This document shows positions 8,593 through 16,662 of a DNA stretch of 36,299 nucleotides, one piece after another (position 1 is the stretch's first letter; each line of letters starts with the position of its first letter). This DNA is from Alphaproteobacteria bacterium (lineage in GTDB: Bacteria > Pseudomonadota > Alphaproteobacteria > Rs-D84). The stretch spans positions 1 through 36,299 of the forward strand of contig JAFYXQ010000010.1 of assembly GCA_017546085.1 (NCBI GenBank), given 5' to 3'. The position numbers and the translations under genes are program-made. Below the pieces are notes generated by a model that saw only the letters and a list, made by a program, of their open reading frames with translations, had not been told where the DNA came from and made no database searches.

Positions 8593-10437
8593 TTAAAAAG
8601 ATAATTTTGTTTTGGCTAAAACGTAAACTTCATCACGACCGTATGGGTTATCAACAAACGCTGCTGTCATGAACTTGTATGATATTCCATATTCGATTGA
8701 TGGACGTGAATTTAGGTTGATGTTATGTGTTTTGAATATATAATCGCCATTGTTTGTACGGCCAGTAGGGGAGTTCAGGTTCATGTTGCCACTAATAATT
8801 GTGTCTGGTGTGCCGAAAAATATACCAAAATCACCGTATTTTGCATTAAATGAAATGGATGTGGTATATATGTTGGAAAATCTGCTTATCATTGATTGTG
8901 GTGCAGGGGTTGGATTCATGACACCAAATGTTGCGTTGGCTGATAATGAAATGTTGCCAATTTGTTTTTTTTCATTTATTCCAATAAAACTTATCAGATT
9001 TTGATTGTCGTTTTGTAAAATCCCGTCTGCGTTCAAGATTTCGCTGGTCTTGAATCCGAATTCGATATTACCAATTTGCATTTGGCGATCTGAATTGTCG
9101 CGTAGTTTTTCAAAGCCAATACTGCGGTTTTTTATGGAAATGTTTTTGTTCAAAGATGTGTCAAATGCACGACCAAAATCATCAACAAATGCAAATTTAA
9201 TGTTTTGGGATTTTATGTTGTGGGCAATTGTGCCGCTGACACGTGCGGTTGTTAATGGGGTGGATGTGGTTTCAGATATTGGAACCAACTGGGCGCCCAC
9301 AGGACGTGTCGCACGTTCCAAATCTAGCATACCATGGCCATAAATTTCGTCAATGCCAGCGTCCCCAATATCGCGTGCGGTTGCAAATAGCAGGTTTGTA
9401 ATTTCTGTGGCGTGCATATATGGGAATGCTTCTCGTATTACAGCGATGGCTGCTGACACGATTGGGGCAGCAAAACTGGTGCCGTTTAATGTTGATGTGT
9501 TATTGGCGTTTTGTAAATCAGTACCTGGTGCCGTGATACAATAATTTTTTGTAATTCCACATGCGTTACTAAATTCTGCCAATTTATTGGTTTGATTGTC
9601 CCAGGCGACAACGTTTACAAAGTGTCCGTCTGTTTCAGGTACGTGCAATGGAATGGCGGATAGTGCGCTTGATTGGGTATAATAATCGTTGCCTGCCGCC
9701 CAAACAAAGATTGCGTCATTGTTTGTTGCTGCGTTTGACAGTGCGTTGATAAAGTTTTTGTCGGTGATTTGTTCAAGGTGTTTGCGTGATTTTACCTGTG
9801 TTGCATATGTGCCGTTTGCCGACCAGCTGAAGTTATAGATGTGTGCGGGTTGTGCATCTGCAATCGTTTGGCCAATTTCTTTAAATGAAATAAATTCGCC
9901 ATTTTTATTTGCAATTGCATATGTGTTAACGTCTGCGTTCGGGGCAATTTGACCAGATGATAAATATGCAACGTTTCGACCGTGCCATGTGTCTGTTGAT
10001 GAATCAAATACTGCAATTTTTGAACCCAGACCAGTGTATCCGCGTGCCAATGAATATGCAAGGCGTATTTCATCGTATTGTTGCTGATTTTTTATGTATG
10101 TTTCGGTTTGTGTTGCCGCGGATAATTTTACATAATCTACGTCGCCACCGACCATGTCGTATGTTTGCATGGTTGGGTGTGCGCTGTGCGTATCGTTGTC
10201 GCCGCCGTTTCCGTCGGATGCGCCCAATAATGCGATTGTAGCACCAATTGCAGCAATTGTGCCACCTGATATAGCAGCAGTTGTGGCAAGCGAAGTTTTG
10301 GATTTCTTATTTTGCGTGGAACATTCGTCTGGGTTATATCTGCGATATATCTCGCTGCTGCAATTTGATGCAGCAACAGATGTGCAAAAAAACGCACCAG
10401 ATAAAATTGCAGATAAAATCTTCCCTGTGTACTTCAT
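8593..10437 (-). CDS. Subtilase-type serine protease with C-terminal beta-barrel
   Basis: A 614-residue exported S8 protease. It has a signal peptide (1-23), a hydrophobic Ala/Gly segment (about 52-73), a Gly/Asp linker, the peptidase domain (about 110-370) and a barrel-like C-terminus ending in Phe, as in autotransporters. The likely catalytic residues are Asp145 (AVFDSS), His152 (WHGRNVA), oxyanion Asn250 (WAAGND) and Ser321 (GTSFAAP). Only seven residues separate Asp and His, far fewer than the several tens usual in subtilases. The text after the His (SSGQIAPNA) still matches the family pattern. It is the active-looking paralogue of the protein at 4173-7910. It probably cleaves or processes surface proteins; the substrate is unknown. 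Confidence 0.87.
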   Translation of the reverse strand: MKYTGKILSAILSGAFFCTSVAASNCSSEIYRRYNPDECSTQNKKSKTSLATTAAISGGTIAAIGATIALLGASDGNGGDNDTHSAHPTMQTYDMVGGDVDYVKLSAATQTETYIKNQQQYDEIRLAYSLARGYTGLGSKIAVFDSSTDTWHGRNVAYLSSGQIAPNADVNTYAIANKNGEFISFKEIGQTIADAQPAHIYNFSWSANGTYATQVKSRKHLEQITDKNFINALSNAATNNDAIFVWAAGNDYYTQSSALSAIPLHVPETDGHFVNVVAWDNQTNKLAEFSNACGITKNYCITAPGTDLQNANNTSTLNGTSFAAPIVSAAIAVIREAFPYMHATEITNLLFATARDIGDAGIDEIYGHGMLDLERATRPVGAQLVPISETTSTPLTTARVSGTIAHNIKSQNIKFAFVDDFGRAFDTSLNKNISIKNRSIGFEKLRDNSDRQMQIGNIEFGFKTSEILNADGILQNDNQNLISFIGINEKKQIGNISLSANATFGVMNPTPAPQSMISRFSNIYTTSISFNAKYGDFGIFFGTPDTIISGNMNLNSPTGRTNNGDYIFKTHNINLNSRPSIEYGISYKFMTAAFVDNPYGRDEVYVLAKTKLSF

Positions 10438-10452
10438 TAGTCAAATCCAACC

Positions 10453-10467
10453 GTGGCACCATGCCAC
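10453..10467 (-). promoter_or_regulatory. 5'-terminal stem-loop of the subtilase mRNA
   Basis: GTGGCA-TGG-TGCCAC on the minus strand begins about 7 nt after the -10 element, so it would form the very 5' end of the transcript. Such 5' hairpins can protect mRNA from decay; here this is an inference. Confidence 0.5.
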
Positions 10468-10473
10468 AATACT

Positions 10474-10501
10474 AATATAGTACAAAGCAGTCGTTTGTCA
10501 A
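10474..10501 (-). promoter_or_regulatory. Promoter of the subtilase gene
   Basis: TTGACA, 16 nt and TATATT on the minus strand. The ribosome site before the ATG at 10437 is weak (GGTTGGA only). Confidence 0.7.
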
Positions 10502-10557
10502 TCTGTAATTGTGTTTGCGTAGGAATATTTTTTATTAACCTTTTTTCATAATTTTAC

Positions 10558-10586
10558 TTGATTTTTTTATCTTCTTTCGCTATGAT
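10558..10586 (+). promoter_or_regulatory. Promoter of rpsB-tsf
   Basis: TTGATT (10558-10563), a 17-nt spacer and TATGAT (10581-10586). Confidence 0.65.
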
Positions 10587-10589
10587 TGG

Positions 10590-10699
10590 CGCACGCACTA
10601 TGGTGCGAAGAACACAGTCGTTGTGTAAAATTTCTGTCCAGATTAAAACTGGGTTGTCGCACACGACGAGGATAATAACAGAAAAAAAGGACTAAAATC
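10590..10699 (+). promoter_or_regulatory. Structured rpsB leader
   Basis: The roughly 105-nt untranslated leader contains a CGCAC-TATG-GTGCG hairpin near its 5' end. Further GC-rich self-complementary segments (GTCGCAC, ACGACGAGG) come before AAAGGAC and the ATG. S2 operons in proteobacteria are known to be autoregulated through their leaders, so that role is plausible here, but no specific S2 site could be verified. Confidence 0.4.
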
Positions 10700-11551
10700 A
10701 TGGCATTGCCAACATTTACAATGAAACAGTTGATGGAAGCTGGTGTTCACTTTGGTCACCATACACGTCGCTGGAATCCATTAATGACACCATATGTTTA
10801 TGGGGTTAAGGATAAAATCCATATCATTAATTTGAATAAAACTGCACCTTTGTTGCATCGTTCTTTGGTTGCATTGGAAGCGATTGCTGCAGCTGGTGGT
10901 AAGGTTTTGTTCGTTGCAACAAAACATCAGGCAAAAGATATTGTTAAAGATGCAGCAGAACGTTGTGGTCAATTTTATGTTAATAACCGCTGGTTGGGTG
11001 GTATGTTGACAAACTGGACAACGGTTTCTCAGTCTATTCGCCGTCTGAAGAAGATGGAAAATGATATCGCAAATGCAGAAAAATTGGGTCTGACCAAAAA
11101 AGAAGTTGGTGTTATGACCAAGGAAGTTGAAAAACTGCGTGGTATTTTCGGCGGTATTTTGGATATGCACGGCACACCACAGGCGATGGTCGTTATTGAC
11201 GTTCCACGTGAAATGAATGCTGTTCGTGAGGCTAAGAATTTGGACATCCCAACAATCGCGATTTGTGATACAAATGCAAATCCTGAAATGGTTGATTACC
11301 CAGTTCCAGGTAATGATGACGCAGCACGTGCAACACAGTTGTACTGTGATTTGTTCGTTGACGCAATCTTGTCTGGTATTGAAAAACGTTTGGGTGGCGC
11401 AGCTGGTAAAAAAGCTGAATCTGATATCAAGGTAGAAGTTGCGGATGAATTTGAAGCTGAAATCAAAGAAAAAGAAGCTAAAATCAAATCCAAAACATCC
11501 GAAGCGCGCGCTGAACGCCGTGGTAAGTTAGCTGAAAAGGCAGACAAATAA
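10700..11551 (+). CDS. rpsB: 30S ribosomal protein S2
   Basis: 283 residues. S2 is a small-subunit protein needed for S1 binding and initiation. Family hallmarks are the N-terminus MKQLMEAGVHFGHHTRRWNP, the NNRWLGGMLTNWTT segment (about residues 93-106) and DTNANPEMVDYPVPGNDDA near residue 190-208. A highly charged Lys/Glu-rich C-terminal extension (about 240-283) goes beyond the usual end. AAAAGGAC lies before the ATG. It is first in the rpsB-tsf cluster, with an extra small ORF between the two genes. Confidence 0.98.
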   Translation: MALPTFTMKQLMEAGVHFGHHTRRWNPLMTPYVYGVKDKIHIINLNKTAPLLHRSLVALEAIAAAGGKVLFVATKHQAKDIVKDAAERCGQFYVNNRWLGGMLTNWTTVSQSIRRLKKMENDIANAEKLGLTKKEVGVMTKEVEKLRGIFGGILDMHGTPQAMVVIDVPREMNAVREAKNLDIPTIAICDTNANPEMVDYPVPGNDDAARATQLYCDLFVDAILSGIEKRLGGAAGKKAESDIKVEVADEFEAEIKEKEAKIKSKTSEARAERRGKLAEKADK

Positions 11552-11580
11552 TTAAATATCATAAACATTGGTGATTATAT

Positions 11581-11817
11581 ATGGCATATATAATAAGACC
11601 AAATGGCAAAAGATATCGATCGATTTTAACAGGGGTGACCCGGAATAAAATTGATATTTATCGTGCAGTTGATGTTGAAACGCAGCGAAACATGGTTTTT
11701 TGTGTGCGGTATAAAAACGCCAATGTTTATGGACCAATTTGTACAACGCGTGATGCGGCGGTGCGACGTGCATTTATTGTTGCGATTGCCCATCATTGTG
11801 GGGTAAAACAAAGATAA
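11581..11817 (+). CDS. Small basic protein between rpsB and tsf
   Basis: A 78-residue basic ORF that fills the rpsB-tsf gap, 29 nt after rpsB and 24 nt before tsf. The ribosome site is weak (GGTGA, spacing 6). Codon use resembles the neighbours and no other frame explains the interval. The sequence has many Arg/Lys, three cysteines and no signal peptide or membrane segment. Position suggests co-transcription with the translation genes, possibly a nucleic-acid-binding or ribosome-linked role, but I recognise no family. It could also be non-coding spacer. Confidence 0.5.
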   Translation: MAYIIRPNGKRYRSILTGVTRNKIDIYRAVDVETQRNMVFCVRYKNANVYGPICTTRDAAVRRAFIVAIAHHCGVKQR

Positions 11818-11841
11818 CCATTTAAAAATACGGGGGAAATT

Positions 11842-12711
11842 ATGGCAGAAATTACAGCAAAATTAATTCAAGAACTGCGTGAAAAAACATCTGCAGGTAT
11901 GATGGATTGTAAGAAAGCCTTGATTGAAAACAATGGCGATATCGAAGCTGCGGCTGATTGGTTGCGTCAGAAGGGTATTGTTAAGGCTGCGTCGAAGGCG
12001 GGTCGTGTTGCTGCGTCTGGTTTGGTAACGGTTGTAAAATGCGACAATATGGGCTGTGTTGTTGAATTGAATGCAGAAACAGACTTCGTTGCAAAAAATG
12101 AAAAGTTCCAAAAATTAGTTGCAGATGTTGCAAACAAGGCAATGGAATTGAAGGGTGATTTTGATGCAACAATGAATGCAGTAAAAGATGATATCGCAGC
12201 GACAATTTCAACAATTGGTGAAAATATGAACCTGCGTCGTATTGCCAAGGTCGAAGGCGACAAAATCTTTACATATATTCACAATGCCTTGGTTCCAGGT
12301 ATGGGACAGATTGGTGTTGCAGTTGCAATTAATGGCGATGATGCAAAAATTGACGAAATCGGTTCCAAAATTGCAATGCATATTGCTGCAAATAAACCGG
12401 AATTTATGACAATTGCTGATGTTGACCCAGTTGCAGTTGAACGTGAAAAGAAAGTTTTCATCGAATCTGGTGCAACAGCTGGTAAGCCTGAAAACATTGT
12501 TGAAAAGATGGTCGAAGGTCGTATTAAAAAATACTATGGTGAATCTGTATTAGAAGAACAGCCATTTGTTATGGATCCTTCTAAAACCGTAAAACAGGTT
12601 ATCGAAGAAGCTAATGGTAAGTTGGCCGGTTTCGCATACTATGTTTTGGGCGAAGGTATTGAAAAGCGCGAAGATAATTTGGCAGATGAAGTTGCCAAGA
12701 TGTTAGCATAA
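11842..12711 (+). CDS. tsf: Elongation factor Ts
   Basis: 289 residues. EF-Ts is the nucleotide exchange factor for EF-Tu. The N-terminal UBA-like domain carries LIQELREKTSAGMMDCKKAL. The core has the signature VELNAETDFVAKNEKF (about residues 74-89) and two repeated subdomains, and the C-terminal module is FAYYVLGEGIEK. A strong GGGGG-type ribosome site precedes the ATG. It is the last translation gene of the rpsB operon and is followed by a large RNA hairpin. Confidence 0.98.
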   Translation: MAEITAKLIQELREKTSAGMMDCKKALIENNGDIEAAADWLRQKGIVKAASKAGRVAASGLVTVVKCDNMGCVVELNAETDFVAKNEKFQKLVADVANKAMELKGDFDATMNAVKDDIAATISTIGENMNLRRIAKVEGDKIFTYIHNALVPGMGQIGVAVAINGDDAKIDEIGSKIAMHIAANKPEFMTIADVDPVAVEREKKVFIESGATAGKPENIVEKMVEGRIKKYYGESVLEEQPFVMDPSKTVKQVIEEANGKLAGFAYYVLGEGIEKREDNLADEVAKMLA

Positions 12712-12731
12712 ATTAAATCTAATAATTTATC

Positions 12732-12797
12732 TGTGGGCGGTCCCGACACCTTATGTACGTCTTGTACACTGTGGTATCGGGACCGTTCCACATCTAA
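12732..12797 (+). ncRNA. Large hairpin with conserved motif, downstream of tsf (copy A)
   Basis: TGTGG (12732-12736), CGGTCCCGA (12738-12746) and CACC (12747-12750) can pair with GTGG, TCGGGACCG (12777-12785) and CCACA (12788-12792). An apical TGTAC/GTACA stem encloses GTCTT. A second TGTGG (12770-12774) can instead pair locally with the same CCACA, so two folds compete. The segment GTCTTGT, CA, TGTGG, loop, CCACATCTAA recurs at 24099-24141. It could be a regulatory RNA, an mRNA 3' structure or a leader for the gene at 12933. It matches no RNA family I know. Confidence 0.5.
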
Positions 12798-12847
12798 ATC
12801 ATTATCTTTAATTTCTGATAATCGGTTAATAATTTATATAATGTAAA

Positions 12848-12877
12848 ATAAATCCCGTAAATGCGGGATTTTTTTCG
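12848..12877 (+). terminator. Rho-independent terminator
   Basis: AATCCCGTA / TGCGGGATT plus seven T. It is almost identical to the hairpin at 8026-8053. It ends the rpsB-tsf transcript or the RNA element after it. Confidence 0.8.
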
Positions 12878-12932
12878 TTGATTTTTTATTTTTTGTTTGT
12901 TAATTATGGGTGTCCATCACAAGGAGTTTTTT

Positions 12933-13328
12933 ATGGATATGTTCAAGGTTACAAGTGTTAAATATGAAGACGGCGATATATATCAAACAGTATTTTTGAA
13001 TGGTAAAAAAGGCTATAATTGTCAAAAAAATATTTTTAGAACAAATGTGAAGTTTGAAAAAGGACATGCGTTCAAGGTTTATAAAACACGGTATGGATTA
13101 GATTATGCGTATTCATATAAGCTGGGCGGGAAACGTTATGTGGATTTGATGCAGGTGCCGACAAATATGTCAGGTGTGGAAAGTTTTTATGAAAAATTAT
13201 GTATGGTGGATTCCATTTTGTTGAATAATGATATTTGTTCGGTATTGCATCGTCGTGGAATTAAACCAACATTTAACAAGATGAATAATTTGCGTTTATT
13301 CTTGTTTGAATTGCCCAAGGTACGTTAA
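12933..13328 (+). CDS. Hypothetical protein
   Basis: A 131-residue protein starting at the ATG at 12933, set by a strong AAGGAG seven bases upstream. It is basic, rich in Tyr/Lys/Phe and predicted soluble, with no signal peptide or membrane helix. The first half looks beta-rich (KVTSVKYEDGDIYQTVFLNGKK) and the second half helical. It stands between two terminators, so it is monocistronic or read from the RNA element after tsf. No family is recognised. The good ribosome site and intact frame support a real gene. Confidence 0.7.
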   Translation: MDMFKVTSVKYEDGDIYQTVFLNGKKGYNCQKNIFRTNVKFEKGHAFKVYKTRYGLDYAYSYKLGGKRYVDLMQVPTNMSGVESFYEKLCMVDSILLNNDICSVLHRRGIKPTFNKMNNLRLFLFELPKVR

Positions 13329-13336
13329 TTGTTAAG

Positions 13337-13363
13337 AATCCCCACGTGTTTGGGGATTTTTTT
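13337..13363 (+). terminator. Rho-independent terminator
   Basis: AATCCCCA / TGGGGATT plus seven T. Confidence 0.85.
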
Positions 13364-13435
13364 GTATAAATTTGTTTCGGGGGCTTGCGTGTTATGTTTT
13401 TGCGTGTTATGATTCCCCTTGGAAAAGGATTAGTT

Positions 13436-14650
13436 ATGCAAAATGAATTGTTACAGGAATTAGCCGCACGTGGCTTTATTAATCAGACGTCGAATATTGA
13501 TGGTTTGAATGATGCATTAAATTCGGGGAAGATTACTGCGTATTTGGGATCTGATCCAACGGCGGATTCGTTGCATGTTGGGCATTTGGTGCCGGTCATG
13601 ATGATGCGTTGGCTGCAAAAATACGGTCATAAACCAATTACATTGGTTGGTGGTGCAACAGGGCGCATTGGTGATCCGTCCGGTCGTGATTCGGGGCGTC
13701 CAATGATGACAGAAGAAATATTGGCAAAGAATGTCGCAGGATTAAAGAAGTCTTTTTCGAAATTCTTTAAGTTTGGTGATGGTGCATCTGATGCCATTAT
13801 GGTGGATAATTATGATTGGATGAAGAATTATAGTCATTTGGATTTTCTGCGTGATTTTGGAACTGATTTTACAGTGCCGCGTATGTTGTCAATGGATTCT
13901 GTGAAACGTCGTTTGGATAATGGGATGACGTTCCTTGAATTTAATTATATGACATTTCAGGCGGTGGATTTTCTGACCTTGTATCGTGAACATAATTGCA
14001 TTTTACAGACCTGTGGTGCAGATCAATGGGGAAATGCAATTATGGGAATCGAACTGATTCGAAAAAAATTGGGTAAGGAAGCATTTGTTTTATCTACGTC
14101 CTTGATTACAGATGCAAATGGGAATAAAATTGGAAAGTCTGCGGGGAATGCGGTTTGGGTGAATGAAGATAAGACGTCCCCGTATGAATACTATCAATAT
14201 TTTCGTAATATATCAGATGATTTAGTCGAAAAGTTTTTGAAAATATTTACAGAAATTCCATTAGATAAAATCGAGGAGCTTGCTGCATTGCAGGGGGCGG
14301 AGTTAAATCAGGCAAAGAAGATTTTGGCATTTGCGGCCACTGAAATTGCGCATGGAACGGACGCTGCGCGTAACGCGGAAGATGCATCTAATGCATTGTT
14401 TGGTGGTGGTGCCAATATGGAAAATGTTCCTTCTGCTGAAATCGAAATGGTTGCAGATATGCCAATATTAGATTTCTTGGTCGCAACAGGATTGTTCCAA
14501 TCAAAGTCAGAGGCACGCCGTATGGTGGAGCAGGGCGGAATTCAAATTGATGGAAGTAAAATTTCTGATATCAAGCATGTTGTTGGTGTGGCTGATGAAT
14601 TTATGGTTCAAAAAGGTAAAAAGACATTCTTGAAAGTAATTAAGAAATAA
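13436..14650 (+). CDS. tyrS: Tyrosyl-tRNA synthetase
   Basis: 404 residues. TyrRS charges tRNA-Tyr with tyrosine using ATP. The class I signatures are HVGH (about residues 47-50, the HIGH motif) and KIGKS (231-235, the KMSKS motif). The tyrosine pocket shows LGSDPTADSLH and TCGADQWGN. A C-terminal S4-like RNA-binding domain covers about 340-404. The start at 13436 is chosen because GGAAAAGGA precedes it and it fits the family length; an in-frame ATG at 13385 would add 17 unlikely residues. The stop overlaps the start of the next gene (TAATG). Confidence 0.97.
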   Translation: MQNELLQELAARGFINQTSNIDGLNDALNSGKITAYLGSDPTADSLHVGHLVPVMMMRWLQKYGHKPITLVGGATGRIGDPSGRDSGRPMMTEEILAKNVAGLKKSFSKFFKFGDGASDAIMVDNYDWMKNYSHLDFLRDFGTDFTVPRMLSMDSVKRRLDNGMTFLEFNYMTFQAVDFLTLYREHNCILQTCGADQWGNAIMGIELIRKKLGKEAFVLSTSLITDANGNKIGKSAGNAVWVNEDKTSPYEYYQYFRNISDDLVEKFLKIFTEIPLDKIEELAALQGAELNQAKKILAFAATEIAHGTDAARNAEDASNALFGGGANMENVPSAEIEMVADMPILDFLVATGLFQSKSEARRMVEQGGIQIDGSKISDIKHVVGVADEFMVQKGKKTFLKVIKK

Positions 14651-15723
14651 TGAAGAATTTTATAGCCTTTCTTTCTTTGATTGCGTTGGTTGTAGGCCCT
14701 TGCTACGGGGGCAGCGAATTGTCCAAGATTAATGCCCAAATAAAACAGGCTGAACAGCAAAATAAAAAAATAGAACAGCAGGTAAAGACGTCAGAGCGTG
14801 ATGTTGAAAAGACCAAGAAGCAGTTAGTCAAGGCCGCCGATAAGGTTAGTGATTTAGAAGAAAAACGCAGCGAAATGGCGAAGAAAATCGCCGAACTCGA
14901 TGCGGAACGTGATAAAATTACGCGTGAAATGGAAAAAAATCATGGTCGTATCACAGATGCGGCATCTGGGATTTTGTTTGTTGCGTCGCACCCCAGTTTT
15001 GATGCAGAAAATATGCGTGATTATGTTTTGATGTCTGCAACACTGTCTGGAATGGCAGAAAATCTTGAATCAGAAATTCAAAATGCCCAGGAACAGGTTC
15101 AAGAAATTGAAAAAATCCGTGAAAAACGCGCTGTTGAAAAAGAGAAGTTAGATAGAACCGCAAAAAAGTACGCCAAGGAAAAAAATCAACTGGATAAATT
15201 GTTGCGTACACGTAGCGCCCAAAATGAAAAATTAAAAAATCAGCAAACCGTATTACAGAAAAAATTACGCGATTTGTCCGCACGCGCAAAAAATATTTCA
15301 GAATTATCCGCGGGTGTTGGCAGTTCGGAAATGTCGTCTGATGCACGTTTTTCTAGGCGAAAATTAAATTTGCCGGTGCGGGGACGTGTGGTTGTTCGTT
15401 TTGGCGAAAAAACCGCATTGGGGTTAAAGTCTGATGGATGGCGTGTTCGTACGCGTGGTGATGCGTTGGTGTTGGCGCCTGCAGATGGTGTTGTGAAATT
15501 TGCGGATAGTTTCCGTGGTTTTGGACGTGTTGTTATTTTGTCGCATAAAAATGGATATAATACGGTTATGACAAATCTTGGGAATGTAGATGTTGCCTTG
15601 GAACAAGAAGTGCTTGCAGGGGAACCAATTGGGCGAATGAATCCTGATAAGCCAGAAATGTATCTAGAGGTGCGACGTGGAAATAGTGCTGTTGATCCAG
15701 CGAAATTGTTTAATGAACAATAA
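14650..15723 (+). CDS. EnvC-like murein hydrolase activator (degenerate LytM domain)
   Basis: 357 residues with a signal peptide (1-21), a long coiled coil rich in Lys/Glu/Gln (about 24-235) and a C-terminal LytM/M23-fold domain (about 245-357). The M23 zinc ligands are missing: the first ligand position reads RVRTRGDAL, and the HxH motif is replaced by MYLEVRRG, as in EnvC, which activates amidases rather than cutting peptidoglycan itself. It presumably acts in the periplasm on cell-wall amidases during septum splitting. Its start codon overlaps the tyrS stop by one base, implying translational coupling. A bidirectional terminator follows. Confidence 0.85.
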   Translation: MKNFIAFLSLIALVVGPCYGGSELSKINAQIKQAEQQNKKIEQQVKTSERDVEKTKKQLVKAADKVSDLEEKRSEMAKKIAELDAERDKITREMEKNHGRITDAASGILFVASHPSFDAENMRDYVLMSATLSGMAENLESEIQNAQEQVQEIEKIREKRAVEKEKLDRTAKKYAKEKNQLDKLLRTRSAQNEKLKNQQTVLQKKLRDLSARAKNISELSAGVGSSEMSSDARFSRRKLNLPVRGRVVVRFGEKTALGLKSDGWRVRTRGDALVLAPADGVVKFADSFRGFGRVVILSHKNGYNTVMTNLGNVDVALEQEVLAGEPIGRMNPDKPEMYLEVRRGNSAVDPAKLFNEQ

Positions 15724-15747
15724 AAAGCCCAAATGGGGGCTTTTTTA
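15723..15747. terminator. Bidirectional terminator
   Basis: AAAAGCCC / GGGCTTTT with a 6-nt loop between the converging EnvC-like gene and the kinase gene. U-runs form on both strands. Confidence 0.75.
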
Positions 15748-16662
15748 TTTTGAAAATTGCAGTTCTATGTTTGTGAGTGCGGTAATTTGTTCCCGTATAA
15801 ATGCGACTTTGTTTATATTGTTTTGTATGGTTTTTTTATTTGTTGAATTTGTACGTAAATCATCAGATGCTTTGATAAATCGTTTTAGGGCAATCAACAT
15901 TATTCTGAATTTCATAATTTCACGTAATGATTGGTTCGTTATTGCGGGGATACGATAACGTTCATGATTGTGCATTTTATAATATGCTTCGTAAACTTGT
16001 TTAAATATTCCTAATTCGATTTGCAATGGTGCAAATATGTCGCGGTATATATAGTTATAGTTTGCTTCTGCGAAGTCAATAAAAGATATGGTGCTGGTTG
16101 TGTAATCGTACAAAACATTTCCTGGGTTTAAGTCGCAGTGCGACCATGCGCGTCTAGTTTCGTATTTGTATGTACCAACCATATCGCGAATACGTGCCAT
16201 TGTTTGGATTTCGGCTTTTTTAAACCATTTGGACATTTTGTTTTCTATAAATAAATTAAGACGATTAAATTTGATTTCGTCTGAAATTTTATGGGTTTTG
16301 TAATCTTCAACCGGTTTTAATTCATTCATATCAACTAAAAATGCAGCGATACCATCAACAATTTCATATCTTTGACGTTGGGTTAATTTATTGAAAAGAT
16401 CTGCAGTTAATGGTTCGCCATATGCCCTGTCTTCGAGTAATTGAAATTTATCGTCTTCGATAAAATGCATTTGTGGAATGTTATAACGTGGGTTGCCAAC
16501 ATTATATATTTCATCAAGTGCATTTTTTGTTTTGTGTTGTTTTGCCAACCATGCAATACGTGCTTCAGCCCCCAAGTTTTCTTTTGGGCGCTTTATAACA
16601 TATTTATCAAAAATAGTTGCTTCGGTTTCGCGGCCGTGTGCACGAATTATTGGTTGTGTCAT
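15745..16662 (-). CDS. APH-fold phosphotransferase
   Basis: 305 residues. It looks like a kinase of the aminoglycoside-phosphotransferase/choline-kinase fold. The catalytic loop is WSHCDLNPGNVLYD (HxD, with the Asn five residues after the Asp), and the metal-binding FIDFAEA lies about 14 residues later. An N-lobe-like segment precedes. The start at 16662 has AAGGT upstream and overlaps the stop of the Fic-like gene (TAATG), so the two are translationally coupled and probably act together. The substrate may be a small molecule or a protein; the sequence does not say. Confidence 0.8.
   Translation of the reverse strand: MTQPIIRAHGRETEATIFDKYVIKRPKENLGAEARIAWLAKQHKTKNALDEIYNVGNPRYNIPQMHFIEDDKFQLLEDRAYGEPLTADLFNKLTQRQRYEIVDGIAAFLVDMNELKPVEDYKTHKISDEIKFNRLNLFIENKMSKWFKKAEIQTMARIRDMVGTYKYETRRAWSHCDLNPGNVLYDYTTSTISFIDFAEANYNYIYRDIFAPLQIELGIFKQVYEAYYKMHNHERYRIPAITNQSLREIMKFRIMLIALKRFIKASDDLRTNSTNKKTIQNNINKVAFIREQITALTNIELQFSK

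Noticed and set aside
12732..12797. A known riboswitch class or 6S RNA
   Set aside because: The length and conserved bases do not match 6S RNA or any riboswitch class I can recall; it is treated as an unknown motif.
8026..12877. Nearly identical hairpins at 8026-8053 and 12848-12877 as a possible mobile repeat
   Set aside because: They are compact terminators (AATCCCGnAAATGCGGGATT) with T-runs, and the identity does not extend into flanking sequence.
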